A stretch of DNA of 35,176 nt from Gammaproteobacteria bacterium. GTDB lineage: Bacteria > Pseudomonadota > Gammaproteobacteria > Chromatiales > Chromatiaceae. Below are positions 1 through 8,494 of the stretch, piece by piece. The notes below the pieces were generated by a model, which was not told the origin of the DNA, ran no database searches, and saw nothing but the letters and a program-made list of their open reading frames with translations. Made by a program: the position numbers and the translations under genes. Where the stretch lies: assembly GCA_015490795.1 (NCBI GenBank), contig WFXD01000058.1, positions 1 to 35,176 on the forward strand, in the 5' to 3' direction. Position 1 is the stretch's first letter. Each line of letters starts with the position of its first letter.

Positions 1-871
1 CAATACGATGCAGATTGGTTAATAATCGCCTCTTGTTTTCTGCTGCTGCAGCGTTAATGGGAAGCGATTTATCATCAATGTCTGTAATTTCAACGCCAAA
101 TTGTTCGCTTGAGAGTGCATCGTCCTCCCAATTCAGATTAAATACTGCCATGCCAACACGTTCTTGAGATTGAGCAATAATCTCGGATAGAGCGCGTTTC
201 ATAACATACTCTCTTTTGCGATAGTAGCTGAACCAGTTTGCAAAATTTTGCTGGCCCTCGGCATCCATATCCTTAACGAATATCCTGTCATCGTCGTCAA
301 GCTGGCACTCGCCAAAATCATACTTGCCATTGCCGTTTTCATCATCCCAGGGATAGTAGTATGCACCCTTGCCATCTGGCCCCATATCTGTTGTAAGGTT
401 GCACTGCCCGGTATAGCTGCTTGAGGCTCCAATTCCGCTAGTGCAAGAGTCTTCAGGGTTTGCGAGATAAGGGTATTCCGGTGCGTTGTATACGTCTGCA
501 TTGGTGTATGGGTTGCCATCTTCATCCTCTCCTACCCAGGGCGTGTAGGTTTTTGATGGATCGAACATCAAAGTGTTATAGCCTGGGCAGAGCCTCCTCT
601 TTTTAAAGGTGTCAAAGGCGAAGGGGCCAGATGAAAACTCCAGAAAGCAGGCATACGGGCAGTCGCCAGTGCGAGAGTCTATGACCTCCTTTTCCATTGA
701 GCCGGAATTATCCAGCAGCAGCATGATGTTGGGTTGTACGCGTTGTTGCAGGAAGAGTGGCGTTTGGGATGGCGCTGAGTATAACGAAACAGGCGTTAAC
801 AGTATGGTTATGCCGGCAACGACAGTGAACAACCGGGTAGCTTTTACAGGCAGGGTATTCAGAATATGCAT
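1..871 (-). CDS. pilY1: PilY1-type pilus tip/assembly protein, N-terminal part (runs off the window)
   Basis: The frame is open from an ATG at 871 to the left edge, giving the first 290 residues; the C-terminal propeller domain expected in PilY1 lies outside. Residues 1 to about 33 form a signal peptide (basic start, hydrophobic core, cut near LYSA/PSQT). Residues 54-58 read DNSGS, the metal-ion-dependent adhesion motif of a von Willebrand A domain, as in PilY1 proteins that sit at the pilus tip and act in adhesion, retraction control and surface sensing. An acidic stretch (DEDGNPYTNAD, later DDENGNGKYDFGE and LDDDD) looks like calcium-binding loops. An AAAGAG-type ribosome site lies about 9 bases upstream. 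It is the last visible gene of the minor pilin operon, in the order known from Pseudomonas (fimU-pilVWXY1). The identity is firm from context and the vWA start; the C-terminus is unseen. Confidence 0.85.
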   Translation of the reverse strand, partial: MHILNTLPVKATRLFTVVAGITILLTPVSLYSAPSQTPLFLQQRVQPNIMLLLDNSGSMEKEVIDSRTGDCPYACFLEFSSGPFAFDTFKKRRLCPGYNTLMFDPSKTYTPWVGEDEDGNPYTNADVYNAPEYPYLANPEDSCTSGIGASSSYTGQCNLTTDMGPDGKGAYYYPWDDENGNGKYDFGECQLDDDDRIFVKDMDAEGQQNFANWFSYYRKREYVMKRALSEIIAQSQERVGMAVFNLNWEDDALSSEQFGVEITDIDDKSLPINAAAAENKRRLLTNLHRI

Positions 872-906
872 GTTTTATTGCTCTTTTAAAGGTTTGATTC
901 TGAACA

Positions 907-1593
907 TTAAAGTTGCAGCTGCAGGTGGCTTTGCAGCACATATCGGGTTGTTTTCTCTCTGCCCCAGCCAATTGCGGTGATTCTAAAAGCATACATCCGG
1001 GTGTCGGTGGATGATTCCCCTATGACAATGCTGGGAGGAGGGCCTAGGCCGCGGCCAATATACTCAATAATAAGGCGGGGTTGGTTTGTCAGCCCTTCAA
1101 TAGCGGGCAGGTCTAGATCTGTGCTGCCAGGCGTTATATAGCCTTTTGGCAACGCATCACAGGAGGATTGGTCGTTACACCAGCTGCTTTCATCGGTGGC
1201 AGTAAAGCGGCAATCTGTTGGGGATTTTCCCTGGCAGGGGGCGGAGATCCCCGGCGCTGCCTGTGTAGAGTAGAGTCCGTTACTGCTTGGGCCGCCAAAC
1301 CAGTCTTTTGTTGCGTTGTAACTGGCATCACTTTTTGGTACAAACTGGACGGATTCAGCAGTTACTTTGGTAGCCAGCCAGTTTTCTGCAGCTCGCAGAG
1401 CCGTTTCAGCTGATTGCATGGCGGTGTAGGTTTCGTGGAAATTTCCCGACATACGCTCTTCCAGTAGTGAGTTTTCTACGCCAGATATGCCAAGCAGGGT
1501 CATCACCAGTAACAAAAGCATGGCGATAACCAGGGCGGCACCGCGTTGAGTATGGCGGGCTGTTGGAGCGGGTTGTTTTGTTGGGTTGTTCAT
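907..1593 (-). CDS. pilX: PilX-family type IV minor pilin
   Basis: The protein has 228 residues. The N-terminus is a short basic leader followed by QRGAALVIAMLLLLVMTLLG, the class III signal and transmembrane helix of PilX proteins, which lack the usual glutamate at +5. The segment SLLEERMSGN after the helix is also typical of the family. The rest is a cysteine-containing globular head. PilX is a minor pilin that, with FimT, PilV, PilW and PilY1, primes pilus assembly in the inner membrane and ends up near the tip. The start overlaps the end of pilW by 4 bp (ATGA type), which implies coupled translation. The assignment rests on the N-terminal signature and on gene order. Confidence 0.85.
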   Translation of the reverse strand: MNNPTKQPAPTARHTQRGAALVIAMLLLLVMTLLGISGVENSLLEERMSGNFHETYTAMQSAETALRAAENWLATKVTAESVQFVPKSDASYNATKDWFGGPSSNGLYSTQAAPGISAPCQGKSPTDCRFTATDESSWCNDQSSCDALPKGYITPGSTDLDLPAIEGLTNQPRLIIEYIGRGLGPPPSIVIGESSTDTRMYAFRITAIGWGREKTTRYVLQSHLQLQL

Positions 1594-2612
1594 AGATCGG
1601 CAAGCCGGTTGCGCAGCTTTACAATAAATTCAATTTTTTCTTTAAAGTCAGGGCCTTGATCTTCTGCTTTTGGAACGGGTTTGCCCGAGCTGATGGTTAA
1701 GGTGATGCGGAGGCTGGCGATGCGGTTTTCGAACTGCCCATCTACGGTATCCCAATCGATGTAACGATCTGATGTGCCATCGGGTGGGTCGGTAATGTCG
1801 ATGCCGTAGCTGACCTGAAAATCCTCAACGCCGGACAGGATCTCCTGGCGGTTGCCGCCAAGCCGTGTAGCATAGAGTGAGCTTGTTACTGTGTCATCAT
1901 CATCTGATGGTGTGCCCTGATCATCGATTGTTGTACTCAGGCTGTAGGTGACAGCGTCCATTTTTATTGCTGTGGCAGAGGAGTAGTGCTCACTGCCAAA
2001 GTAGTGGGTTGTCTCTGTTTCAATGTTGTATACGCCATCCAGGCTGAGTTCGGTCTTGTGCTCCAGTTTTCCATCGCTGGCTTTATTAGTGAGCATGAAG
2101 GCGGCAATCATGCTGCAATCACTGACGGTGATGATGTCGCCGACTTCAAGCTCATCATAGGCAGGGTGGTCGCTATCGACAAATACGGCACTCTCTCTTG
2201 GTGTCATCGGGGCTGTAACGGGCAGGCCATACTCGGGCAGTGCGTACCGTACGGTGAGGGAGTCGGCGCTGTCCTCTCCGCCCTCGCTGCCGGTAACGGC
2301 GTGGTTGAAATTGTAGAGGCCACCCAGGTCGTCGTCTTTTTTAACCGTACTGTGGATCCGGCTTGCTCCTTTTTGAGCTGAAGGTGCGCAGCCGTAAAAG
2401 CCGGCAGGTGAGATCTCTTTGATCATGCGGCTGACAATATAGCGTATGTTCTCCTGGATCCTGGCAGACTCTTCCTGCACCTTGAAGGTCTTTTTGCTGC
2501 CCAGGAACATGGATGAGGCTCCGGCTATCAGCAGCAGGCTGAGAATCATCGCCACCATCAGTTCAACCAGGGTCAACCCCTGCTCTCTGTGGTTGCTGCG
2601 CGAGCCTCTCAT
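1590..2612 (-). CDS. pilW: PilW-family type IV minor pilin
   Basis: The protein has 340 residues, the usual size for PilW. The leader ends in EQG, and the mature protein would begin LTLVELMVAMILSLLLIAG, a prepilin peptidase site with glutamate at +5 and a hydrophobic helix. KEISPAGFYGC is a PilW-like motif near residue 70. The large periplasmic head holds acidic runs (PSDDDD and GGEDSADS). PilW is a minor pilin of the tip complex. It overlaps pilV by 4 bp upstream and pilX by 4 bp downstream, so the three are surely cotranscribed. Confidence 0.87.
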   Translation of the reverse strand: MRGSRSNHREQGLTLVELMVAMILSLLLIAGASSMFLGSKKTFKVQEESARIQENIRYIVSRMIKEISPAGFYGCAPSAQKGASRIHSTVKKDDDLGGLYNFNHAVTGSEGGEDSADSLTVRYALPEYGLPVTAPMTPRESAVFVDSDHPAYDELEVGDIITVSDCSMIAAFMLTNKASDGKLEHKTELSLDGVYNIETETTHYFGSEHYSSATAIKMDAVTYSLSTTIDDQGTPSDDDDTVTSSLYATRLGGNRQEILSGVEDFQVSYGIDITDPPDGTSDRYIDWDTVDGQFENRIASLRITLTISSGKPVPKAEDQGPDFKEKIEFIVKLRNRLADL

Positions 2613-3142
2613 GGTATCAGGCTCATGGTGTGACGCCGGAGTGCGGTATCAGGATTGCGGTCATCATCCCACCAGATTTTTACCGCAAAGACGTTGGTGC
2701 CTTCGCCTTCACACCCATTCTCTTCTTTGGAGGCACCGTCATTTGGCGAGCTGTCAAGGCAGATGACGCCTTGCCCCTCTGGCAGTGCCGTGTTTTGCTC
2801 ACTCCATGCCCAATAGTCATACTCTGCGAGCCTATTGCTTTCACAGCCATCTTCGTCACCTATGCATCCAGGGTCACCATCAGGATCACCGGTGAGACTA
2901 TCGTAATGGCCAGCAGCCACCCCCGCTGTATTGCTGCGCAATCTGTCGGCGCCATCAATGGCTCTGAGCACGGCAAGCGTGGACTGCGCTGCGCTTTGGT
3001 TGCTGCGCAGTGCATTGAACTGAAGCCCGGCCAGGCCAAGGAGTCCCACGGAGAGAATAATGGCGGTAATGAGCACCTCCATCAGGGTAAAACCGGCCTG
3101 GTGGCCATAGCGTTCTGCTCTCTGCTGTGTGTGATTACTCAT
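2609..3142 (-). CDS. pilV: PilV-family type IV minor pilin
   Basis: The protein has 177 residues. After a hydrophilic leader, the prepilin site QAGFTLMEVLITAIILSVG is followed by LLGLAGLQ, the hallmark of PilV. The phrase ALRSNQSAAQSTLAVLRAIDGADRLRSN matches the conserved helical region of the family, in which a methionine is common where this protein has GADRLRSN. The head has four cysteines and an acidic, calcium-site-like stretch (DPDGDPGCIGDEDG). PilV joins the minor pilin tip complex. It overlaps fimT by 8 bp and pilW by 4 bp. Confidence 0.87.
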   Translation of the reverse strand: MSNHTQQRAERYGHQAGFTLMEVLITAIILSVGLLGLAGLQFNALRSNQSAAQSTLAVLRAIDGADRLRSNTAGVAAGHYDSLTGDPDGDPGCIGDEDGCESNRLAEYDYWAWSEQNTALPEGQGVICLDSSPNDGASKEENGCEGEGTNVFAVKIWWDDDRNPDTALRRHTMSLIP

Positions 3143-3644
3143 CGGGCGTGCATGGCTCTTTTGTTACTGAGGTGTGTCCGGCGGGTTCAATGGTAATGCT
3201 GCGCTTCTGGTTTCCAGTACAGTGGCTGTATTCGATAGTAAATGCTATGGGATCACTCGATTGTGTGGCTCCAGAGCTGTTGAAGCTGACTAAGGCTGGG
3301 CCTTCCATGTTGTAGTCTCCGGGGGGAGGCGGCCAGGAGCGCAGTTGCTCTTTATCGCCAGTGTCGACAAAAACAAACCATCCATTCGGCCAGCCATCGG
3401 CTCCTCCGCAGATGATGTTTCCCTCTTCGTCGGTGCCTGTGGCGCAGATGGATACGTTGATTCCGCGCTTTACTGATTCGCTCCGGGCAAATGACAATGC
3501 GGTTACCAGGCTGTCGGTGTGTGCGGCAGCCTGGTTGTTTGCCATCAGGACACTCATTCCAGGTATGCCAACGACAATGATTATGGCAGCCACGACAAGT
3601 GTGACAATGAGTTCAATGAGGGTAAATCCATCTGTTTTTTTCAT
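3135..3644 (-). CDS. fimT: FimT/FimU-type minor pilin (GspH domain), first gene of the pilin operon
   Basis: The protein has 169 residues. MKKTDGFTLIELIVTLVVAA gives a very short leader, the G/F prepilin cleavage site and E5. The family phrase ALSFARSESVKRGINVSICA (residues about 46-65) is diagnostic for GspH/FimT pseudopilins, and WPNGWFVFVD follows, also conserved. FimT/FimU initiates the minor pilin complex. It is the promoter-proximal gene of the minus-strand operon. The 81 bp between it and epmA (3645-3725) must hold the promoter unless transcription reads through from efp-epmA; no clear sigma-70 or sigma-54 promoter could be picked there by eye. Confidence 0.85.
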   Translation of the reverse strand: MKKTDGFTLIELIVTLVVAAIIIVVGIPGMSVLMANNQAAAHTDSLVTALSFARSESVKRGINVSICATGTDEEGNIICGGADGWPNGWFVFVDTGDKEQLRSWPPPPGDYNMEGPALVSFNSSGATQSSDPIAFTIEYSHCTGNQKRSITIEPAGHTSVTKEPCTPDE

Positions 3645-3725
3645 TATGTGGAAAATCTATCAGAGTTTATGCGCCTGCGTCGTTGTTTGGGGATAATCTG
3701 TTCAAAATCCCGGACAGACGGTATC

Positions 3726-4709
3726 TCATGCGCGTGCAATTGGAAAGGTGAGCACCTGATCAATATGTGTTGCCCTGGTTATCTGCATCAGCAGCCGGTC
3801 TATTCCCAGTGCTACGCCTGCGCAATCCGGCAGCCCGGTATCCATTGCCGCCAACAGGTTTTGATCGATGGGGAGAGCAGGCAGCCCTTCTCTCCTCCTC
3901 TGCTCAAGATTCTGATGGAATCTCTGGCGCTGCTCTTCGGCATCGGTCAGCTCGTGGAAGCCATTGGCCAGCTCCATGCCCTCCATATAGAGTTCAAACC
4001 GCTCCGCCAGGGGAGGGGAGCCGGGGCGGATTCTGGCCAATGAGGCCTGGCTGGCAGGGTAGTCGAATACAAAGGTGAGGCGGTTTTTCCCAAGCTGCGG
4101 CTCGATGCAGTGGGTGAGCAGCAGGTCCAGCCAGCCATCTTTTGAGGATAGATCCAGCCTCTTTGCATCTACAATGCCATGCTGTCTGGCACACTGTTTC
4201 AGCTGTTCTTTTGTTGCAAGATGCGGATCAATATCGAGGTGGTGCTTAAATATCCCGCTGTAGCTGAGGTGTTCAACCGCTTTTGGCTCAGGCAGTATGC
4301 GGTTGACCAGTGTCGCTACATCGTCCATTAACTGGCGGTGGTTGAAAGCTGGACGATACCACTCAAGCAGGGTGAATTCCGGGTTGTGCTGACGCCCAGA
4401 TTCGCCATCTCTAAAGGCTTTGCAGATCTGATAGATTGCCCCGCTGCCAGCTGCCAGCAGGCGTTTCATCGGGAATTCCGGGGATGTCTGAAGATAACGT
4501 GGCCGGGGAGCAGGGCCGTTGCAGGCGAGTTGAAAGCTCTCTATTGCAGGATCGGTTGCGGCATAGGATGAGCAGACTGGTGTCTCTACTTCAAGCACAC
4601 CAGTCTGTTCAAAATAGGCCCTGATCTTTGTCAGGAGCTGTGCCCGGAGGCGGATCATCTCCAGGCTGGCAGTGGGCCGCCAGCTTGGGTGATGCAGATC
4701 CGGCTCCAA
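3726..4709 (-). CDS. epmA: Elongation factor P (R)-beta-lysine ligase
   Basis: The protein has 327 residues, the standard size. It is a truncated class II lysyl-tRNA-synthetase paralogue (PoxA/GenX) that attaches (R)-beta-lysine to the conserved lysine of EF-P. Motif 2 is visible as FRDGESGRQHNPEFTLLEWY at about 98-117, and motif 3 as GVALGIDRLLMQI near 297-309. The N-terminal anticodon-binding domain of LysS is absent, as it should be. It starts 9 bp after efp, so the pair is an operon: substrate first, then its ligase. The enzyme that makes the beta-lysine, EpmB, is encoded divergently next door. The hydroxylase EpmC is not in the window. Confidence 0.95.
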   Translation of the reverse strand: MEPDLHHPSWRPTASLEMIRLRAQLLTKIRAYFEQTGVLEVETPVCSSYAATDPAIESFQLACNGPAPRPRYLQTSPEFPMKRLLAAGSGAIYQICKAFRDGESGRQHNPEFTLLEWYRPAFNHRQLMDDVATLVNRILPEPKAVEHLSYSGIFKHHLDIDPHLATKEQLKQCARQHGIVDAKRLDLSSKDGWLDLLLTHCIEPQLGKNRLTFVFDYPASQASLARIRPGSPPLAERFELYMEGMELANGFHELTDAEEQRQRFHQNLEQRRREGLPALPIDQNLLAAMDTGLPDCAGVALGIDRLLMQITRATHIDQVLTFPIARA

Positions 4710-4718
4710 AGTGTTCTC

Positions 4719-5288
4719 CTATTTTCCGGCTCGGGAGACGTACTCGCCAGTGCGTGTATCCACTTTGATGGCTTCGCCAATCTGGATGAAGAGCGGCACG
4801 CGCACCACGGCGCCGGTCTCCAGGGTGGCGGGTTTGCCGCCGCCACCCGAGGTATCGCCCTTTAGTCCGGGGTCGGTATCTGTAACTGTGAGAATGACAA
4901 AGTTGGGCACCTCGACGATAATGGGTGTGCCGTTCCACAGGGTGATGGTGCATATATCCTGGTCTTTGAGCCATTTGGTTGAATCGCCCACGGCTGTGGC
5001 ATCGGCACCGACCTGCTCATAGGTGTCAGGGTCCATAAAGTACCAGAATTCACCGTCGTTATAGAGATACTGGTAATTGCTCTCAACAACATCAGCGGCC
5101 TCGACCGATTCGCCGGATTTAAATGTGCGCTCAATAACCCGCCCATTTTTAAGATTACGGATCTTGACCCGGTTAAATGCCTGGCCTTTACCGGGCTTTA
5201 CAAATTCATTCTCAATAATTGAGCAGGGGTCGCCATCCAGCATAAACTTGAGGCCGCCCTTGAACTCATTGGTGCTATAACTTGCCAT
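4719..5288 (-). CDS. efp: Elongation factor P
   Basis: The protein has 189 residues from the ATG at 5288. This start gives the canonical [14 protein letters not shown] beginning and is preceded by a GAGG ribosome site; the frame extends 12 codons further upstream, but those codons are not conserved. EF-P relieves ribosome stalling at proline runs. The lysylation loop PGKGQAF places the modified lysine at residue 34, as in Escherichia coli, which fits the neighbouring epmA and epmB. The three OB-like domains are intact up to the terminal GEYVSRAGK. Confidence 0.97.
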   Translation of the reverse strand: MASYSTNEFKGGLKFMLDGDPCSIIENEFVKPGKGQAFNRVKIRNLKNGRVIERTFKSGESVEAADVVESNYQYLYNDGEFWYFMDPDTYEQVGADATAVGDSTKWLKDQDICTITLWNGTPIIVEVPNFVILTVTDTDPGLKGDTSGGGGKPATLETGAVVRVPLFIQIGEAIKVDTRTGEYVSRAGK

Positions 5289-5322
5289 CTCATCCTCGCA
5301 AAACAACAAAAATCCGGCGCTC

Positions 5323-5352
5323 ATGATACCCCGAACTGACAGCCTCTGTCAG
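5323..5352 (-). promoter_or_regulatory. Candidate sigma-70 promoter for efp-epmA, inside the 5' end of epmB
   Basis: Read on the minus strand, CTGACA (5352-5347) lies 18 bp from TATCAT (5328-5323), which would start the transcript about 27 bases upstream of the efp start codon. The -10 box covers the ATG of epmB. A perfect 7-bp inverted repeat, CTGACAG-N3-CTGTCAG at 5336-5352, overlaps the -35 box and may be an operator. The gap between the two divergent start codons is only 34 bp, so the promoters have to overlap coding sequence. This was predicted by eye only. Confidence 0.4.
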
Positions 5353-6333
5353 ACGCCATCCTGGCAGGAGGCTATTGCCAATGCGTTTGTCTCTCCCGAG
5401 GCGCTGGTTGACTATCTTGAGCTGGATAGGTCGCTGCTCCCGGCGGCACATGCAGCCGCCCGGCGGTTTGGGCTGCGAGTGCCGCGAGAGTTTGTGGACC
5501 GCATGGAGCGAGGAAACCCCCAGGACCCCTTGCTGCTGCAGGTTCTGCCAATAGGCGCGGAGCTTGAGCTGCGGCATGGGTTTGTACTGGATCCAGTGGG
5601 GGATCTGGCGGCAACCCCTGCTGCTGGTATTTTGCATAAATACCACGGTCGGGCGCTGTTGATTACCACAGGTGCCTGTGCCGTCAATTGCCGATACTGT
5701 TTCCGCAGGCATTTCCCCTACCAGGACCTCTCTGCACACCTGGATCGCTGGCAATCGGCGCTTGATTATCTTGGTCGTGATACCAGCATCAAGGAGGTCA
5801 TCCTGAGCGGGGGTGATCCCATGATGATTACCGACAGCCGGCTGGCAGAGCTGCTTCGGGCGCTGGAAGCCATCCCGCATCTGACCCGGCTGCGGATCCA
5901 TACCCGGATGCCCATTATTGTGCCGCAGCGTGTAACGGAGGATATTCTGGATGAGTTGCGCCGAACACGCCTGAATACGGTCATTGTTGTGCACTGTAAT
6001 CATGCCCGTGAGTTGACGCGCCAGGTCTGCCAGGCGCTTAAAAAACTGGAAGCATGCGGGGCGAGACTGCTTAACCAGTCAGTTTTGCTGAAAGGGGTAA
6101 ACGATGAGTTGGAAACGCAGATCCAGCTGTGTGAATCCCTGTTTGATGCACATGTACTCCCTTATTATCTGCACCTGCTGGACCCTGTGCAGGGGGCTGC
6201 GCATTTTAATGTGAATAAAAAAGAGGCACAGCTTCTGTGTCGGCTGCTACGGCAACAGTTGCCAGGATACCTTGTGCCGCAGCTGGTGTATGAAAAAGCG
6301 GGGGAGAGATCAAAAATCCCGGTAACTTTGTAG
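5323..6333 (+). CDS. epmB: EF-P lysine 2,3-aminomutase (radical SAM)
   Basis: The protein has 336 residues, close to the family size of about 340. It converts L-alpha-lysine to (R)-beta-lysine for EF-P modification. The radical-SAM iron-sulfur site is CAVNCRYC near residues 119-126, inside the EpmB phrase [29 protein letters not shown] (SAM-binding GGDP motif) and [16 protein letters not shown] (PLP/lysine region) follow. The N-terminal [21 protein letters not shown] is also diagnostic. It is divergent from efp-epmA. The ATG at 5323 has no strong ribosome site, but the conserved N-terminus supports it. Confidence 0.95.
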   Translation: MIPRTDSLCQTPSWQEAIANAFVSPEALVDYLELDRSLLPAAHAAARRFGLRVPREFVDRMERGNPQDPLLLQVLPIGAELELRHGFVLDPVGDLAATPAAGILHKYHGRALLITTGACAVNCRYCFRRHFPYQDLSAHLDRWQSALDYLGRDTSIKEVILSGGDPMMITDSRLAELLRALEAIPHLTRLRIHTRMPIIVPQRVTEDILDELRRTRLNTVIVVHCNHARELTRQVCQALKKLEACGARLLNQSVLLKGVNDELETQIQLCESLFDAHVLPYYLHLLDPVQGAAHFNVNKKEAQLLCRLLRQQLPGYLVPQLVYEKAGERSKIPVTL

Positions 6334-6508
6334 AAAACTGCGTTTTCGCACTCTAATTATGTGGAGAGGCCTTTGTTAGTGTAGGGATATTGTAGTAACA
6401 TGCCGCTCCATCCTTAAGAGTTGCTTATCTGAGGTTGGTATCTTAAATACTTACGTTACTGGTAGTAATGTTTAAACGGAGCTTTGGCAGCTATTGTCTG
6501 CACATACT

Positions 6509-8323
6509 ATGACCAGCGCATTAAAAAAAGCAGATACCAGCAAAAGGCTGCGCGCCACATCCTGTAGCCTTTCAAAGCTGTGGGTTCCAGAGCGCACAGA
6601 ACCCCCGGAAGAGTTTTTTCTGGCGGATGCAGAAAAAACCCAGGCATGGCTGGCAGACTTGCCAATGGCTAATGTTTCAGAGACTGCCCGGCAGGTTTTG
6701 GATGCACTGGTTGATTTTAATCGCAAGACTATCCCGAATAAAACCCGCATCAGGGTTGCTGATCTCTTTCGGCAGCCACTTCGCTACATCAGTCAGAACC
6801 TTGAAAAGCACTATATTGATGCCGCACTTCCCCTTACGGCAAAGAGCAGAAGAGCCGTTAAACTGAGCCAGGAGCTGCATGCTGAGCTGGCAGTCGCATA
6901 TAAAATCTTTATTCTGGAGTCCTTTGCGTATCGTGGGCGGAACAGCAAGCGATTGGTTGCCATCGCCATCCAGAGGGCAATGAGCTGCTTGTCTGAGGTG
7001 CTCTATTTGGCGACCCTGGAGTATGATCAGTACCCTGAACATATCTGGCAGGAGATTCACCTCCTGTATGCATTGGCAGCAAAAAACAGCATCCACAGAT
7101 TGCCCATTCAGAGTCGCAGCAAAACTGCTACAGGAGGCAGCTGCATTGGGGATCTGTATAAACGCACACTGCTGTATGCACTGGCCGCCCCCTGCTGTCT
7201 CAGGCAGCGTGAGAATCAGTTTATCTATGGGCAGTTATTGGAGTGGACAAACTTTGTTCGACTGACTGTTCCAGATATCAGCGGATATAACAGCGGACAG
7301 TTCCTTGTTCGGCTCTCCTCTGACGCACCGCCCAATCACCTGTCGCTGGAGAAAAAAAAGCTAAGCAGGCGCTGCCGCATACTGGATACCCAAAGGCTGG
7401 TGGATCATCTGAATGAAGTGCTGATGAGCATGAAGCCACAGGTCGTTAAAGATAAGCCGGTGGGGAGAGCCAGGTTATCCAGATCAATGATCGAGCACCT
7501 CATGCTAAATTTGAGTGGCAGACCTAAGCGCAGGTTTTCTCGCACAACGCATGGGTATACGCTCAAACTTGCAGTGGGCATGCCGCATGTCTATAGCCTT
7601 GTAAAAACCAGTGCCCAGCATGATGCTGCCCGTTTCGACCGTGATGCAGGGGGCGAGGTCGATTGGCTGGATCAATACATACCGCGTGACTCCATCTATT
7701 CAGATGATTCTGAGAGTGATTGGAGCGACTCCTCAAACCTGCTGCTTAATCTGGATCTAGAGGGCGACAGTGCAGCTTCCAGCCGTTCTGACTCATCACT
7801 TCAAGGGACGATGCTGGAGGATAATGTCCAGTCTCCCTGGGCCTTGAGTTGCAATCAGAGAGAGGCAGAGGCATACGAGTGTAAAACCAGAAATGAGAGC
7901 GCTGGTGGCTACTGTGTTGACTGGGTTGATAGCAATGCCCCAAAAATAAAGCCCGGAGAGTTAATTGGCATCCAATCGCAGAGCAGAGGCAAGGGTTTTG
8001 GCGTTGCGACTGCTCGATGGATAAAAAACAACCCGGTAAGCAGACTACAGATAGGCATGCAGCTTATCGCCCCAAACTCCTTTGCAGTGAAGGTCAGGCT
8101 GGATGATAAAGGAAAGATCTCTTGTATCTACAACAGCCTGTTGGTGCCTGAGTCAAAGTTTGCCAAAATACCACTTAGCCTCATAGTGCCGACGCACTCT
8201 TATCAGGAAGGTGATATTTTGTGGATCAGCAGTGGGAACAATGAGCTGCGCATCTCCCTTATGCAGCTATTAAATGTCACAACATCATTTTCACAATATC
8301 GCATTACCTACCACTCAAAATAG
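6509..8323 (+). CDS. Large protein with atypical PilZ-like C-terminal domain, upstream of a FimX homologue
   Basis: The protein has 604 residues from the ATG at 6509; a TTG at 6494 is an alternative, and only the TTG has a GGAG-like site (about 12 bases away). There is no signal peptide or membrane segment. The N-terminal half is alpha-helical in character with no motif I recognise. A low-complexity acidic/serine stretch (about residues 395-450) links it to the C-terminus. There, NESAGGYCVDW fits the [D/N]-x-S-x-x-G half of the PilZ c-di-GMP motif, followed by GELIGIQ, a GVATARWI strand and LQIGMQLIAP, the beta-barrel pattern of atypical PilZ proteins. The usual RxxxR half is not clear. Its position directly before a FimX-like gene suggests a partner in c-di-GMP control of pili; that role is inferred. 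Confidence 0.6.
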   Translation: MTSALKKADTSKRLRATSCSLSKLWVPERTEPPEEFFLADAEKTQAWLADLPMANVSETARQVLDALVDFNRKTIPNKTRIRVADLFRQPLRYISQNLEKHYIDAALPLTAKSRRAVKLSQELHAELAVAYKIFILESFAYRGRNSKRLVAIAIQRAMSCLSEVLYLATLEYDQYPEHIWQEIHLLYALAAKNSIHRLPIQSRSKTATGGSCIGDLYKRTLLYALAAPCCLRQRENQFIYGQLLEWTNFVRLTVPDISGYNSGQFLVRLSSDAPPNHLSLEKKKLSRRCRILDTQRLVDHLNEVLMSMKPQVVKDKPVGRARLSRSMIEHLMLNLSGRPKRRFSRTTHGYTLKLAVGMPHVYSLVKTSAQHDAARFDRDAGGEVDWLDQYIPRDSIYSDDSESDWSDSSNLLLNLDLEGDSAASSRSDSSLQGTMLEDNVQSPWALSCNQREAEAYECKTRNESAGGYCVDWVDSNAPKIKPGELIGIQSQSRGKGFGVATARWIKNNPVSRLQIGMQLIAPNSFAVKVRLDDKGKISCIYNSLLVPESKFAKIPLSLIVPTHSYQEGDILWISSGNNELRISLMQLLNVTTSFSQYRITYHSK

Positions 8324-8494
8324 CCCGAACGCAGCCAAAATCTTATTGGCCGCTCCATTGCGCCGCACTCTGCCCCCAGCAGAAACCCACGCACCCCGGT
8401 GGAAAACAAGTTTTCTTAAAAAGAAGCGGTATACCATCCCTGTAAATGCAATATAATCGCAAGAGCTGACATCTAAGATATAAATATTACGCCC

